A stretch of DNA of 64,000 bases, taken from Hyphomicrobiales bacterium (GTDB lineage: Bacteria > Pseudomonadota > Alphaproteobacteria > Rhizobiales > Rhizobiaceae). The first letter of the stretch is position 1; each line of letters opens with the position of its first letter. The translations under genes were made by a program, and so were the position numbers. The stretch covers positions 246,473 to 310,472 of the forward strand of contig UCMS01000001.1 in NCBI GenBank assembly GCA_900473805.1, written 5' to 3'. Of the stretch, positions 8,296 to 17,136 are shown piece by piece. The notes under the pieces are model-generated. The model saw nothing but the letters and a program-made list of their open reading frames with translations. It did not search any database and was not told the origin of the DNA.

Positions 8296-9462
8296 ATGAC
8301 AGACAGATTCACCATCATCGACGCCCCGGACGAATTTCTGGCCGCGCCCCTTCGCCTGACGGTGGACCTTTCCGCCATAGCTGACAACTGGCGTGACATG
8401 GCGCGACGCTCGGGCAAGGCGCGCACCGCCGCCGTGGTCAAGGCTGACGCCTATGGTCTCGGCATCGAGGATGTCGGACAGGTGCTCTACAGGGCCGGCG
8501 CACGCGACTTCTTCGTGGCCGTGCCTGCGGAAGGCGCCACACTCAGACCCTACGCGCCGGAGGCCCGCATCTTCGTCCTCTCTGGCATCTGGCCGGGCCA
8601 GGAAGAGGTGTTCTTCGACAACGATCTCGTCCCGGTCATCGCCTCGGAAGAGCAGCTCGCCTTCTGGATGGCGCTTCTGTCGGAACGGGGGCCTTATCCT
8701 TGCGCACTGCATGTCGACACCGGGTTCAACCGACTCGGCCTGCCCATGGCCGAAGCCATTGCCCTGACTGACGACGTATCGCGTCCAGCGAGCCTCGACC
8801 CCGTACTTGTCATGAGCCACCTCGCCTGCGGCGACGATCCGTCTTCGCCAATGAACCGGCAACAACTCGAGTCCTTCCGGCAGGTTAGCGCCGCTTTTGA
8901 AGGCGTCGAATCCAGTCTGTCAGCGTCGGCCGGCACCTTCCTCAGTGCCGAATACCATTTCGACCTCACCCGTCCCGGCATCGCCCTATATGGTGGCGAA
9001 GCCGTCAACGGCGTGAAAAACCCCATGCGCAGCGTCATCAAGGCGGAAGCGCGGATCATCCAGGTGCGGGAGGCCAAGGCGGGCGAGACGGTGAGTTATG
9101 GCGCAACCCACACGCTCTCGCGTGACAGCCGACTGGCGATTGCCTCGGTCGGCTATGCGGATGGCTATCTGCGCAATCTTTCGGGCTCCGGCATCCCGCT
9201 GCGCCAGAGCGGCATTGCCGGGGCGCGCGGCGTGATCGCCGGCCAACCCGTCCCGGTCGTCGGCCGCGTCACCATGGACCAGACGATCTTCGATGTCACC
9301 GATCTTGCGCCGAATGCCGCGCGCGCCGGTGAGTATGTCGAATTGATCGGGCCGGCCATGCCGCTCGACGACGTGGCACGGGCGGCCGGCACGATCGGCT
9401 ACGAAATGCTGACCGGACTGGGGCTGCGCTATGAGCGGCTCTATATCGAGGGCGACGACTGA
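8296..9462 (+). CDS. alr: Alanine racemase
   Basis: PLP enzyme interconverting L- and D-alanine for peptidoglycan. The PLP lysine is K49 in VVKADAYGLG, and the second catalytic base is Y268 in TVSYGA. The N-terminal barrel and C-terminal beta domain are complete (388 residues), including the GYADGY and MDQ segments near the active site. It starts divergently from the AraC gene. In rhizobia alr usually lies directly before radA; here a parDE remnant separates them. Confidence 0.96.
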   Translation: MTDRFTIIDAPDEFLAAPLRLTVDLSAIADNWRDMARRSGKARTAAVVKADAYGLGIEDVGQVLYRAGARDFFVAVPAEGATLRPYAPEARIFVLSGIWPGQEEVFFDNDLVPVIASEEQLAFWMALLSERGPYPCALHVDTGFNRLGLPMAEAIALTDDVSRPASLDPVLVMSHLACGDDPSSPMNRQQLESFRQVSAAFEGVESSLSASAGTFLSAEYHFDLTRPGIALYGGEAVNGVKNPMRSVIKAEARIIQVREAKAGETVSYGATHTLSRDSRLAIASVGYADGYLRNLSGSGIPLRQSGIAGARGVIAGQPVPVVGRVTMDQTIFDVTDLAPNAARAGEYVELIGPAMPLDDVARAAGTIGYEMLTGLGLRYERLYIEGDD

Positions 9463-9474
9463 GCACTGGCGCGG

Positions 9475-9489
9475 GCAGATTTGTTCTGC
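9475..9489. promoter_or_regulatory. Inverted repeat upstream of parD
   Basis: GCAGA and TCTGC separated by TTTGT, 27 bases before the parD start. ParD proteins bind palindromes in their own promoter, so this is a candidate autoregulatory site; the repeat is short. Confidence 0.35.
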
Positions 9490-9515
9490 TATTGTTCCCT
9501 CGAGTGGAGCTGCAA

Positions 9516-9803
9516 ATGAACGAAGACCATCTGACCAAATCCACAGTCCGCCTGGAGTTGGAGGCAGAAGAGGCCGCCTTTATCGACCAGGAGATAAGCA
9601 GAGGCGCCTGTGCGACTGCGGAGGACCTGCTACGCGCGGGTCTCCATCTTCTGGAGAAAAGCGAGCGCCAGCGACGCATTGCCGAACTTAGAACAATGAT
9701 TGACGAGGCGGATGCCGACGTGGATGCCGGTCGCTTCAGCGAATTGGGCGCCCTCGGCGAGCTCAGCGACTACGTCAAAGAGCAAGCGAAAGCGCGGCGG
9801 TGA
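9516..9803 (+). CDS. parD: ParD-like type II antitoxin
   Basis: Ribbon-helix-helix antitoxin of 95 residues. The N-terminal DNA-binding part (about residues 8-45) reads STVRLELEAEEAAFIDQEI and ends in a CATAEDLLRAGLHLL helix, as in the CC2985-type ParD group. The acidic C-terminal half, which should wrap the toxin, includes DEADADVDAG. ATG 9516 is preferred over an upstream ATG at 9492 because homology starts there and GTGGAG stands about 10 bases before it. It overlaps the toxin start by 4 bases. The toxin partner is broken, so the gene may now serve only as a repressor or be decaying. Confidence 0.82.
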   Translation: MNEDHLTKSTVRLELEAEEAAFIDQEISRGACATAEDLLRAGLHLLEKSERQRRIAELRTMIDEADADVDAGRFSELGALGELSDYVKEQAKARR

Positions 9804-10117
9804 CGGGTTCATCTCGTCGATACCGCTTAGCGCCTCAAGCAATTGAGGACCTCATTGGGATTTTCAACTACCTCCATAAACGCAATCCAATTGCCGCGGA
9901 ACGCTTCACCCAAGACATCGAACGGAAGATCACCGCTCTGGCCGAATTCAGAAATCCTGGTGTATCGCGCGATTGGCTAAAACCCGGCCTTCGAGCATTT
10001 CCCTAGAGGCATCGATGCGTTTATTTCCGTATCGTCGATGAAATGCTGATTGTCCTGCGCATAGTGCACGGGCACCAAGACATCTCCCCCGAAAACTTCC
10101 CCGAAAGCGATCCGTAA
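9800..10117 (+). pseudogene. parE: ParE-like toxin interrupted by an in-frame amber codon
   Basis: The frame starts with GTG at 9800 inside the parD end and reads as a RelE/ParE-fold toxin: YRLAPQAIEDLIGIFNYLHKR, then ERFTQDIERKI, then LKPGLRAFP. At 10004-10006 a TAG stops it after 68 residues. The same frame continues without a shift to TAA at 10115-10117 and gives the expected toxin C-terminus: YFRIVDEMLIVLRIVHGHQD. A full product would be about 105 residues, normal for the family. The lesion is therefore one nonsense codon, not a frameshift or deletion. The lost part holds the final beta strands and conserved basic residues, so the short product should be inactive. It ends 3 bases before radA. 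Confidence 0.85.
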
Positions 10118-10120
10118 TCC

Positions 10121-11524
10121 ATGGCAAAAGCCAAAACCCAATTCGTCTGCCAGAACTGTGGCACGGTACATTCCCGCTGGGCGGGCAAATGTGACGGCTG
10201 CGGCGAGTGGAACACCATCGTCGAAGAGGATCCGATGGGCGGGATCGGCTCGGGTCCCGGCAAGATGCCGAAAAAGGGGCGCCCGGTCACCCTCACCTCG
10301 CTGTCGGGCGAGATCGAGGAGGCGCCGCGCATCCCGACCGGCATGGGCGAACTGGACCGGGCAACGGGCGGCGGCTTCGTGCGCGGCTCCGCGGTGCTGA
10401 TCGGCGGCGATCCCGGGATCGGCAAATCGACGCTTCTCATGCAGGCGGCCGCAGCGCTGGCACGACGGGGCCACAGGATCATCTATGTTTCAGGCGAAGA
10501 GGCGGTCGCGCAGGTGCGGCTGCGTGCGCAACGTCTCGGCGCCGCCGATACCGATGTGCTGCTCGCGGCAGAAACCAATGTCGAGGACATTCTTGCCACC
10601 ATTTCGGAAGGCAAGCGGCCGGACCTCGTCATCATCGATTCCATCCAGACGCTGTGGAGCGACACGGCCGACAGCGCGCCCGGCACGGTCACCCAGGTGC
10701 GCACCGGCGTGCAGGCAATGATCCGTTTTGCCAAACAGACCGGGGCCACCATGGTGCTCGTGGGCCACGTGACCAAAGAGGGCCAGATCGCAGGTCCGCG
10801 CGTGGTTGAACACATGGTCGATGCGGTGCTCTACTTCGAAGGCGACCGGGGCCATCACTACCGCATCCTGCGGACCGTGAAGAACCGCTTCGGGCCGACT
10901 GATGAGATCGGCGTGTTCGAAATGTCGGACAAAGGGTTGCGCGAAGTCGCCAATCCTTCAGAACTCTTTCTCGGCGAGCGCAACGAGAAGGCGCCGGGGG
11001 CAGCGGTCTTTGCCGGCATGGAGGGAACGCGCCCCGTGCTCGTCGAAGTGCAGGCGCTGGTGGCCGCCACCTCGCTCGGCACGCCCCGCCGTGCGGTCGT
11101 CGGTTGGGATTCGTCCCGTCTCGCCATGATTTTGGCGGTATTGGAGGCGCATTGCGGGGTCAGGCTCGGTCAACATGACGTCTATCTCAACGTCGCTGGC
11201 GGATACCGGATCAGTGAACCGGCAGCCGACATGGCGATCGCGTCGGCGCTGGTTTCGTCACTGGCCGGTCTTGCCCTTCCGGCGGATTGCGTCTATTTCG
11301 GCGAAGTCAGCTTGTCGGGGGCCGTGCGGCCGGTGGCTCATACGGCCCAGAGGCTGAAAGAGGCGGAAAAGCTCGGTTTCTCCGCTGCGGTCTTGCCGGC
11401 TGCCTCGCCGGACCTTCCCAAGGGTTCGCAGGGCAAATGGAGGGAAGTGGACAGCCTTCCCGATCTCGTGGCGCGGATCGCCGGTTCCCGGCTGAAAGCC
11501 CCTACGGATCAGGAGGATGGTTGA
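10121..11524 (+). CDS. radA: DNA repair protein RadA
   Basis: Branch-migration helicase of recombinational repair. The four-cysteine zinc finger is at C10, C13, C24 and C27. Walker A is at residues 95-104 (GGDPGIGKST), and the RadA-specific KNRFG motif at 254-258. The C-terminal Lon-protease-like domain starts near residue 280 (GTRPVLVEVQALV). The 467 residues are full length. The start lies 3 bases after the parE remnant; the region before it is derived from that module, so the promoter may be inside or before parD. Confidence 0.97.
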   Translation: MAKAKTQFVCQNCGTVHSRWAGKCDGCGEWNTIVEEDPMGGIGSGPGKMPKKGRPVTLTSLSGEIEEAPRIPTGMGELDRATGGGFVRGSAVLIGGDPGIGKSTLLMQAAAALARRGHRIIYVSGEEAVAQVRLRAQRLGAADTDVLLAAETNVEDILATISEGKRPDLVIIDSIQTLWSDTADSAPGTVTQVRTGVQAMIRFAKQTGATMVLVGHVTKEGQIAGPRVVEHMVDAVLYFEGDRGHHYRILRTVKNRFGPTDEIGVFEMSDKGLREVANPSELFLGERNEKAPGAAVFAGMEGTRPVLVEVQALVAATSLGTPRRAVVGWDSSRLAMILAVLEAHCGVRLGQHDVYLNVAGGYRISEPAADMAIASALVSSLAGLALPADCVYFGEVSLSGAVRPVAHTAQRLKEAEKLGFSAAVLPAASPDLPKGSQGKWREVDSLPDLVARIAGSRLKAPTDQEDG

Positions 11525-11614
11525 TCCGGTCCGACGCGTGAAGCCACGCGTTCCGGCGGAAGCGCGGTGACAATCAGGTCGGTTCCGGCCGTCTAAGTCT
11601 TGGAGTTGGTTTTT

Positions 11615-12235
11615 ATGCCCATTACGATTTTCGACGGTATCGTCATCGGCGTCGTGCTGTTTTCAGCGGTGCTGGCGATGGTGCGTGGCTTTTCGCGCGA
11701 AGTGTTGTCCATTGCGAGCTGGGCCGGCTCGGTCGCCGCCGCCTATTATCTTTATCCGATGCTCGTTCCTTACGTGAAGAACTACACGAGCGACGACCGC
11801 ATCGCGCTTGCAGGCTCGGCCGGCATCATCTTCATCGTCGCGCTGATCGTGATCTCCTTCATCACGTCGCGCATCGCCGATTTCATCATCGACAGCCGTA
11901 TCGGCGCGTTGGACCGCACCCTCGGCTTCCTGTTCGGTGCTGCGCGTGGCCTTCTGCTACTGGTCGTTGCCGTCGCCTTCTGGAACTGGTTGATCGATGT
12001 CCGCCAGCGTCCGGACTGGGTCAACAATTCGAAGTCAAAGCCCTTCCTGGATTCGCTGGTTCTCAAGCTCGAAGCCGTGCTGCCACAGGATATCGAGCCG
12101 CAGATCCGCGAACGCATCCTCGGCCGCGAAGAGCCGCAGGCCGATGCGACCGGCGACAACGCACCGGCCGAGCAGGCACCTGCGGAACAGACGCCGTCCG
12201 ACGACACCCCGGCACAGCCGGCGACGACACCTTAA
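11615..12235 (+). CDS. cvpA: CvpA family membrane protein (colicin V production)
   Basis: Four hydrophobic helices in the first 140 residues. The family pattern GIVIGVVLFSAVLAMVRGFSRE sits at the N-terminus, followed by the SRIGALDRTLGFLFGAARG stretch. The last 60 residues are a low-complexity Ala/Pro/Glu/Thr tail, variable between species. ATG 11615 is chosen; an in-frame TTG lies at 11600. TTGGAG precedes it by about 9 bases. cvpA next to purF is a widespread arrangement; the protein is linked genetically to envelope integrity, and its mechanism is not settled. Confidence 0.92.
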   Translation: MPITIFDGIVIGVVLFSAVLAMVRGFSREVLSIASWAGSVAAAYYLYPMLVPYVKNYTSDDRIALAGSAGIIFIVALIVISFITSRIADFIIDSRIGALDRTLGFLFGAARGLLLLVVAVAFWNWLIDVRQRPDWVNNSKSKPFLDSLVLKLEAVLPQDIEPQIRERILGREEPQADATGDNAPAEQAPAEQTPSDDTPAQPATTP

Positions 12236-12250
12236 GAACACACTGTTCAT

Positions 12251-12318
12251 CGCGCGGCCTTGGTGCCGCGCGAAGCGACACCCATATCATCGCCGCCGGA
12301 TCGGGACAGACCGGCGGC
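12251..12318 (+). other. Two consecutive hairpins in the purF leader
   Basis: CGCGCGGC and GCCGCGCG around a 6-base loop (12251-12272), then GCCGCCGG and CCGGCGGC around an 11-base loop (12292-12318). Neither has a proper T-run. They may partially terminate cvpA transcription or shape the purF leader. Confidence 0.5.
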
Positions 12319-12373
12319 TTAGCCGTTAGAAGCCCAGCATCCCGCATCTGTCCCCGGAGCAAAGGCCCTCGCC

Positions 12374-13864
12374 ATGAAGCAGATCAGCCCTTCTTATGTC
12401 GTGTATGGCAGCCATGACGACAAATATCACGAGGAATGCGGGGTCTTCGGGATCCTCGGGCATCCGGATGCCTCGACGCTGACTGCCCTTGGCCTGCACG
12501 CGCTTCAGCACCGCGGCCAGGAAGCGGCCGGTATTGTCTCCTTCGATGGACGGCAATTCTACACCGAAAAGCACATGGGGCTTGTTGGTGACCACTACAC
12601 GAACCCGGTGACGCTGGCGAAGCTGCCGGGCCCGCAGGCGATCGGCCACACCCGCTACTCGACGACGGGGGAAGTGGCGCTGCGTAACGTGCAGCCGCTG
12701 TTTGCCGAACTCGAAGAAGGCGGCATCGCCATTGCCCATAACGGCAACTTCACCAACGGGCTGACGCTGCGCCGCCAGATCATTGCGACCGGCGCGATCT
12801 GCCAGTCGACCTCGGACACCGAAGTCGTTCTGCATCTCATCGCCCGCTCGCGCCACGCCTCCACCACCGACCGTTTCATCGACGCCATCCGGCAGATGGA
12901 AGGCGGTTATGCGATGATCGCGCTGACCCGGACCAAGCTGATCGCTGCGCGTGACCCGATCGGCATCCGACCGCTGGTCATGGGCGAACTCGACGGCAAG
13001 CCGATCTTCTGTTCGGAGACCTGTGCGCTCGACATCATCGGCGCCAAGTTCGTGCGCGACGTGAAGAACGGCGAAGTGATCATCTGCGAAACGCAAGCCG
13101 ATGGGTCGATCTCGATCGAATCCCGCATGCCTGCCCGGCCGCAGCCGGAACGCGTCTGCCTGTTCGAATATGTCTATTTCGCCCGGCCGGATTCCGTCGT
13201 TGCCGGCCGCAACGTCTACACCACGCGCAAGAATGCCGGCATGAATCTGGCGCTCGAAGCGCCAGTCGAGGCCGACGTGGTCGTGCCCGTGCCGGATGGC
13301 GGCACGCCGGCCGCCCTCGGTTACGCCCAGCAGAGCGGCATTCCCTTCGAATACGGCATCATCCGCAACCACTATGTCGGTCGCACCTTTATCGAGCCGA
13401 CCCAGCAGATCCGCGCCTTCGGTGTCAAACTCAAACACTCGGCGAACCGGGCCATGATCGAGGGCAAGCGCGTCGTGCTGGTGGACGATTCCATCGTGCG
13501 CGGCACGACCTCGCTCAAAATCGTGCAGATGATCCGCGATGCCGGCGCCAAGGAAGTGCATATCCGCGTCGCGTCACCGATGATCTTCCATCCGGATTTT
13601 TACGGCATCGACACGCCCGACCGGGACAAGCTGCTGGCCAACCAGTATGCCGACGAGGCCGCCATGGCGAAATACATCGGGGCGGATTCGCTTTCCTTCC
13701 TGTCGATCGACGGTCTCTACAAGGCGGTTGGCGGCAAGCCGCGTGATCCGGCCAATCCGCAGTTCACCGACCACTACTTTACCGGCGATTATCCGACGCG
13801 CCTCCTCGACAAGGAAAGCGAGAAGCCGGGCCGCAAGGAATCCATGCTCGCCGCCAACGGCTGA
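12374..13864 (+). CDS. purF: Amidophosphoribosyltransferase
   Basis: First committed step of purine synthesis: PRPP plus glutamine to phosphoribosylamine. The glutaminase nucleophile is C22 in EECGVFG; the 21 residues before it are the propeptide expected in this enzyme class. The class II glutaminase domain runs to about residue 250. The phosphoribosyltransferase domain has its PRPP-binding motif at residues 367-378 (VVLVDDSIVRGT). Length 496 is normal. No [4Fe-4S]-type Cys set is assigned with confidence. Confidence 0.97.
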   Translation: MKQISPSYVVYGSHDDKYHEECGVFGILGHPDASTLTALGLHALQHRGQEAAGIVSFDGRQFYTEKHMGLVGDHYTNPVTLAKLPGPQAIGHTRYSTTGEVALRNVQPLFAELEEGGIAIAHNGNFTNGLTLRRQIIATGAICQSTSDTEVVLHLIARSRHASTTDRFIDAIRQMEGGYAMIALTRTKLIAARDPIGIRPLVMGELDGKPIFCSETCALDIIGAKFVRDVKNGEVIICETQADGSISIESRMPARPQPERVCLFEYVYFARPDSVVAGRNVYTTRKNAGMNLALEAPVEADVVVPVPDGGTPAALGYAQQSGIPFEYGIIRNHYVGRTFIEPTQQIRAFGVKLKHSANRAMIEGKRVVLVDDSIVRGTTSLKIVQMIRDAGAKEVHIRVASPMIFHPDFYGIDTPDRDKLLANQYADEAAMAKYIGADSLSFLSIDGLYKAVGGKPRDPANPQFTDHYFTGDYPTRLLDKESEKPGRKESMLAANG

Positions 13865-13899
13865 GCCACACGACCACAGGGCATACGACAGGAATTTCC

Positions 13900-14640
13900 A
13901 TGACCATCGACCTCAAGGGCCGGATTGCGCTCGTCACCGGCGCCTCGCGCGGTATCGGCTATTTCACGGCGATCGAACTCGCCAAAGCGGGCGCCCATGT
14001 GATTGCCTGCGCCCGCACGGTGGGTGGCCTGGAAGATCTGGATGATGCCATCAAGGCGGTGGGCGGTTCCGCGACCCTGGTGCCCTTCGACCTCGCCGAT
14101 ATGGCGGCGATAGACCAGCTGGGCGGTCATATCTTCGAGCGTTGGGGCAAGCTCGACATCGCGGTGCTCAATGCCGGTGTGCTGGGCGTCATTTCGCCGA
14201 TCGGCCATGTCGAGGCCAAGGTCTTCGACAAGGTCATGACGATCAATGTCAACGCCACCTGGCGCCTGATCCGCTCGCTGGAGCCGTTGCTGGTGAAGTC
14301 GGATCAGGGCCGCGCGCTGATCCTGTCGTCCAGCGCCGCTCACAAATGCAAGCCCTTCTGGGGGCCCTACTCCGCCTCCAAGGCCGCCGTCGAAGCGCTT
14401 GCCCGCACCTGGGCTGCCGAGACGCAGCGCCTGCCCCTGCGGATCCTGTCCGTCGACCCAGGCCCAACGCGCACAGCCATGCGTGCCCAGGCCATGCCGG
14501 GTGAAGATCCGCAGACCGTGCCGCATCCCTCGGAAGTCGCCGCCAAGCTCCTGCCGCTCGTCGGCCCGGAGCAGACGGAAACCGGCAAGCTTTACGTGGT
14601 GCGTGAAGGCAAGGTCGTCGACTACCGGATGCCTGAATAG
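13900..14640 (+). CDS. SDR family NAD(P)-dependent oxidoreductase
   Basis: Classical short-chain dehydrogenase of 246 residues. The cofactor glycine motif TGASRGIG is at residues 13-20, NAG in the central strand (AVLNAGVLG), and the catalytic pair Y157 and K161 in YSASK, with serine in LILSSSAAH before it. It begins 35 bases after purF with CAGGA as Shine-Dalgarno, so it is probably cotranscribed. SDR genes commonly follow purF in rhizobia, but the substrate is not known. Confidence 0.92.
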   Translation: MTIDLKGRIALVTGASRGIGYFTAIELAKAGAHVIACARTVGGLEDLDDAIKAVGGSATLVPFDLADMAAIDQLGGHIFERWGKLDIAVLNAGVLGVISPIGHVEAKVFDKVMTINVNATWRLIRSLEPLLVKSDQGRALILSSSAAHKCKPFWGPYSASKAAVEALARTWAAETQRLPLRILSVDPGPTRTAMRAQAMPGEDPQTVPHPSEVAAKLLPLVGPEQTETGKLYVVREGKVVDYRMPE

Positions 14641-14694
14641 CGCCCGTCGCCACGACGTCTGAGGGCTGAGCGCCACATTTTGTCAGGACCGTGC

Positions 14695-15573
14695 ATGTCC
14701 CCCAAAGATTTCGCCGCCTATGCCTATCTGTCTTTGGCATGGGGCCTTTCCTTTCTTCTTCTCCTGCACGTTGTCGATGCCTTCGGCTGGATTGGGGCGG
14801 TGACGTTTCGTTGCTTCATCGCGGGCGCCCTTCTCTATGCCATCGCGCGGTTTACGGGGCGGAGGCTCGACTTCAGTGTCGGCTGGCTGCCCTTTGCCAT
14901 GGTCGGCGCCACCACCGTTGCCGGACAGTTGATCGGTCTGTCTTACGCCACCCCCCGGATCGGGACGGCTATGGCCGCGATCTTCGTTGCCGCCATTCCG
15001 CTGTTTTCCATGGTGATCGCGCAAGCCTGGGGGCTGGAACGGATCACAGCGACACGTGTCGTGGGTCTGCTGCTCGGAACCATAGGGATCATCATGCTGG
15101 TCGGCTTTCCGGCGGTTCCGGTCACGTCGTCCTTCCTGATCGGATGTCTGGCCATGGTCGGCTCGACATTTTCCGCTGCCTTCGGCAGCAATTATGCCAG
15201 CCGACACCTTTCGGGCACGGGTCCTTGGGAAGTCACCATCGGCTCCTTTATCGCGGGCGGCATCATCGCCCTGCCCCTTTTGTGGTTCGTCCCTGTCCCC
15301 GCCACGCCGGCCATGGTGGATTATCTTTACCTCGTCGCACTCGCTGGGCTGATGAGCGCGCTCACCTATGTGCTTTACTTCGGACTGGTGAAAAGCATCG
15401 GCGCGACAGCGGCGATCAGCGTCGAATTCGTGGTGACAGTCGTTGCGGTTCTGGTGGGTGCGCTGGTGCTCAAGGAGCCGCTTACCGTGTTGCAGATCTG
15501 CGGCGGGCTAGTGATCATCGTGGGCTGTGCGCTGGTCCTCGGCATCGTGCGGGTGCCGCAAAACCTGCGCTGA
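14695..15573 (+). CDS. EamA/DMT family transporter
   Basis: Inner-membrane protein of 292 residues with ten hydrophobic helices in two EamA halves. The first half carries the SLAWGLSFLLL start and an internal GTAMAAIFVAAIPLFSMV stretch; the second ends with VLVGALVLKEPLTVLQICG, the usual end of a DMT repeat. ATG 14695 is preferred over a TTG at 14680. Members export amino acids, metabolites or drugs; the substrate here is unknown. It runs towards the convergent GGDEF gene with only 7 bases between. Confidence 0.9.
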   Translation: MSPKDFAAYAYLSLAWGLSFLLLLHVVDAFGWIGAVTFRCFIAGALLYAIARFTGRRLDFSVGWLPFAMVGATTVAGQLIGLSYATPRIGTAMAAIFVAAIPLFSMVIAQAWGLERITATRVVGLLLGTIGIIMLVGFPAVPVTSSFLIGCLAMVGSTFSAAFGSNYASRHLSGTGPWEVTIGSFIAGGIIALPLLWFVPVPATPAMVDYLYLVALAGLMSALTYVLYFGLVKSIGATAAISVEFVVTVVAVLVGALVLKEPLTVLQICGGLVIIVGCALVLGIVRVPQNLR

Positions 15574-15580
15574 GTTCCCC

Positions 15581-16837
15581 TCAGGCGCGAAGCCGACGGT
15601 GAAGGCGGGCGGTGGGACGGGGCGGCGCCGCGATCGCATGGGCCAGCTTTTCGCCGGCATCGTCCAGCATCGACGCAGGCTCGAACAGCCGGACGCAGTT
15701 TCGGCCATCCGCCTTTGCCAGATACAGGGCTGCATCGGCACTTGCGAGCAAGGTGTCGAGGTCGGCGCCGCGTGTCGTCGCCTCGCTGACGCCGATGCTG
15801 ACGGTGACGGGGGGCATTAAGGACGGCGAAACCGCCATTTCCGCCACCGCTCGGCGCAGGTTTTCCGCGACCGCCACCGCCTTCTGCGCATTCATGCGCG
15901 GCATCAGGCAGGCAAATTCCTCCCCACCGATCCGAGCAAAGAGCCAGCCTTTCGGCATGCGCTGTTCGATCGCACGTGAAAAGGCGAGCAGAACCTGGTC
16001 GCCGGCGGCATGACCATGGGTGTCGTTGACGCTCTTGAAGTGATCAATATCCAGCAAGAGCAAACTGGCGCCGCCATCTTCCGTTTCCAGAACCGCGCGC
16101 GCGCCGGCGACGAAAGTGCGACGATTGGCAAGATTGGTGAGCGGATCGCGCTCGGAGGCCAGACGGTAGCGCAGTTCGTCCCGTTCCTTCGCCAGCATCA
16201 AAAGGGCTACCAGCGACAGAACGATCATCATGGAATTGGCCAGCACGATATAGGCGAACCAGGGCGCCGTGGTCCCATCCGGCGCATAAGCGGGTGCCAC
16301 CAAGATGGACAAGGGCGTCGGTGCAAGCCAGACGACGCCGCGCACGATGTTCGAGAACGCGGCGAGCGACCGGGATGGCAAAGGCTCCTGCCGGGCATGT
16401 CGCATCATCTCGCGCGCCGTGAGGAAACAATAACCCGCCACCAGTACGCCAAGCACGGTGGTGCGCAGCAGCATCGACTCGTGAAAGATCGGGGTCACCC
16501 ACAAGGCACTCCAGATGATCGTGCCGAGGGCCGCCTTGCGCAGCGACACGGTGCCGCCTTCGAACGCGACGACAGCCTGCCAGTAGAATGCAACGGCGAG
16601 AACCCCAAGTCCAAGGCCAAGGCCGGACGACAGGAACAGCGGCAAGCTATCACGTGCGGAATGCAGCAGCATGGCCGCACAGGCAGCGACACCGGCCGCG
16701 ACCAGCAGCGGCATGATCCGGCTGTCTCGAATGCGCAACCACATATAGATGGTTACCAGTGTCGAGACGAGTGTGATCAAGGCATGCATGATCATCACTG
16801 TGGGCAGATGCAGGGTGTGGTCCATGCCGAAGGTCAT
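15581..16837 (-). CDS. Membrane-bound diguanylate cyclase (GGDEF)
   Basis: Makes cyclic di-GMP from two GTP. The first 220 residues form six or seven membrane helices, a MASE-like sensor of no recognised type. The C-terminal GGDEF domain has DPLTNLANRR, LDIDHFKSVND and the active-site GGEEF at residues 304-308, so catalysis should be intact. The inhibitory RxxD site expected five residues before GGEEF is absent (PKGW instead), so product inhibition may be weak. No EAL domain is attached. Confidence 0.92.
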   Translation of the reverse strand: MTFGMDHTLHLPTVMIMHALITLVSTLVTIYMWLRIRDSRIMPLLVAAGVAACAAMLLHSARDSLPLFLSSGLGLGLGVLAVAFYWQAVVAFEGGTVSLRKAALGTIIWSALWVTPIFHESMLLRTTVLGVLVAGYCFLTAREMMRHARQEPLPSRSLAAFSNIVRGVVWLAPTPLSILVAPAYAPDGTTAPWFAYIVLANSMMIVLSLVALLMLAKERDELRYRLASERDPLTNLANRRTFVAGARAVLETEDGGASLLLLDIDHFKSVNDTHGHAAGDQVLLAFSRAIEQRMPKGWLFARIGGEEFACLMPRMNAQKAVAVAENLRRAVAEMAVSPSLMPPVTVSIGVSEATTRGADLDTLLASADAALYLAKADGRNCVRLFEPASMLDDAGEKLAHAIAAPPRPTARLHRRLRA

Positions 16838-17136
16838 CTCCGAGGGCGGTCGAATGCCACCCTAAGATTGAGGAGTTATCTTGAAAAAGACTTAAGCCGA
16901 TGAGCAACTATCCACAGGGATCGCTAGGCGGATGTCTGCGTTCACGGGGCTGCAACCGCCCTTGACCAAATTCGCGACGCGCGCCATAACAGCGCCCATG
17001 AAAACGAGCCTCTGCATCATTTGCGGGATCATTATTCGCTAGCGCATGCGCTGGCCTGGCCGTTTTCGTCTCCTGCATAGCCCCAGATGACAAACGACCC
17101 GGTCCAGCCGGGTAACATTCGTTCTGGGAGTTTCAC
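16838..17136. other. Intergenic region between divergent GGDEF gene and cysS
   Basis: About 300 bases, no convincing gene. CCCGGTCCAGCCGGG just before cysS could form a small hairpin. A 14-codon frame at 16998-17042 contains two Cys codons but has no Shine-Dalgarno. The two promoters must lie here. Confidence 0.5.

Noticed and set aside
9800..10117. parE considered as a frameshifted gene
   Set aside because: The same frame continues with correct toxin sequence after the TAG, so a single nonsense codon explains it.
16998..17042. A 14-codon frame with two Cys codons before cysS, possible attenuator peptide
   Set aside because: No Shine-Dalgarno and no terminator/antiterminator pair between it and cysS.
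16908..17093. A 61-codon minus-strand frame in the GGDEF/cysS gap
   Set aside because: No ribosome site, Arg/Pro-rich composition and no motif; considered random.
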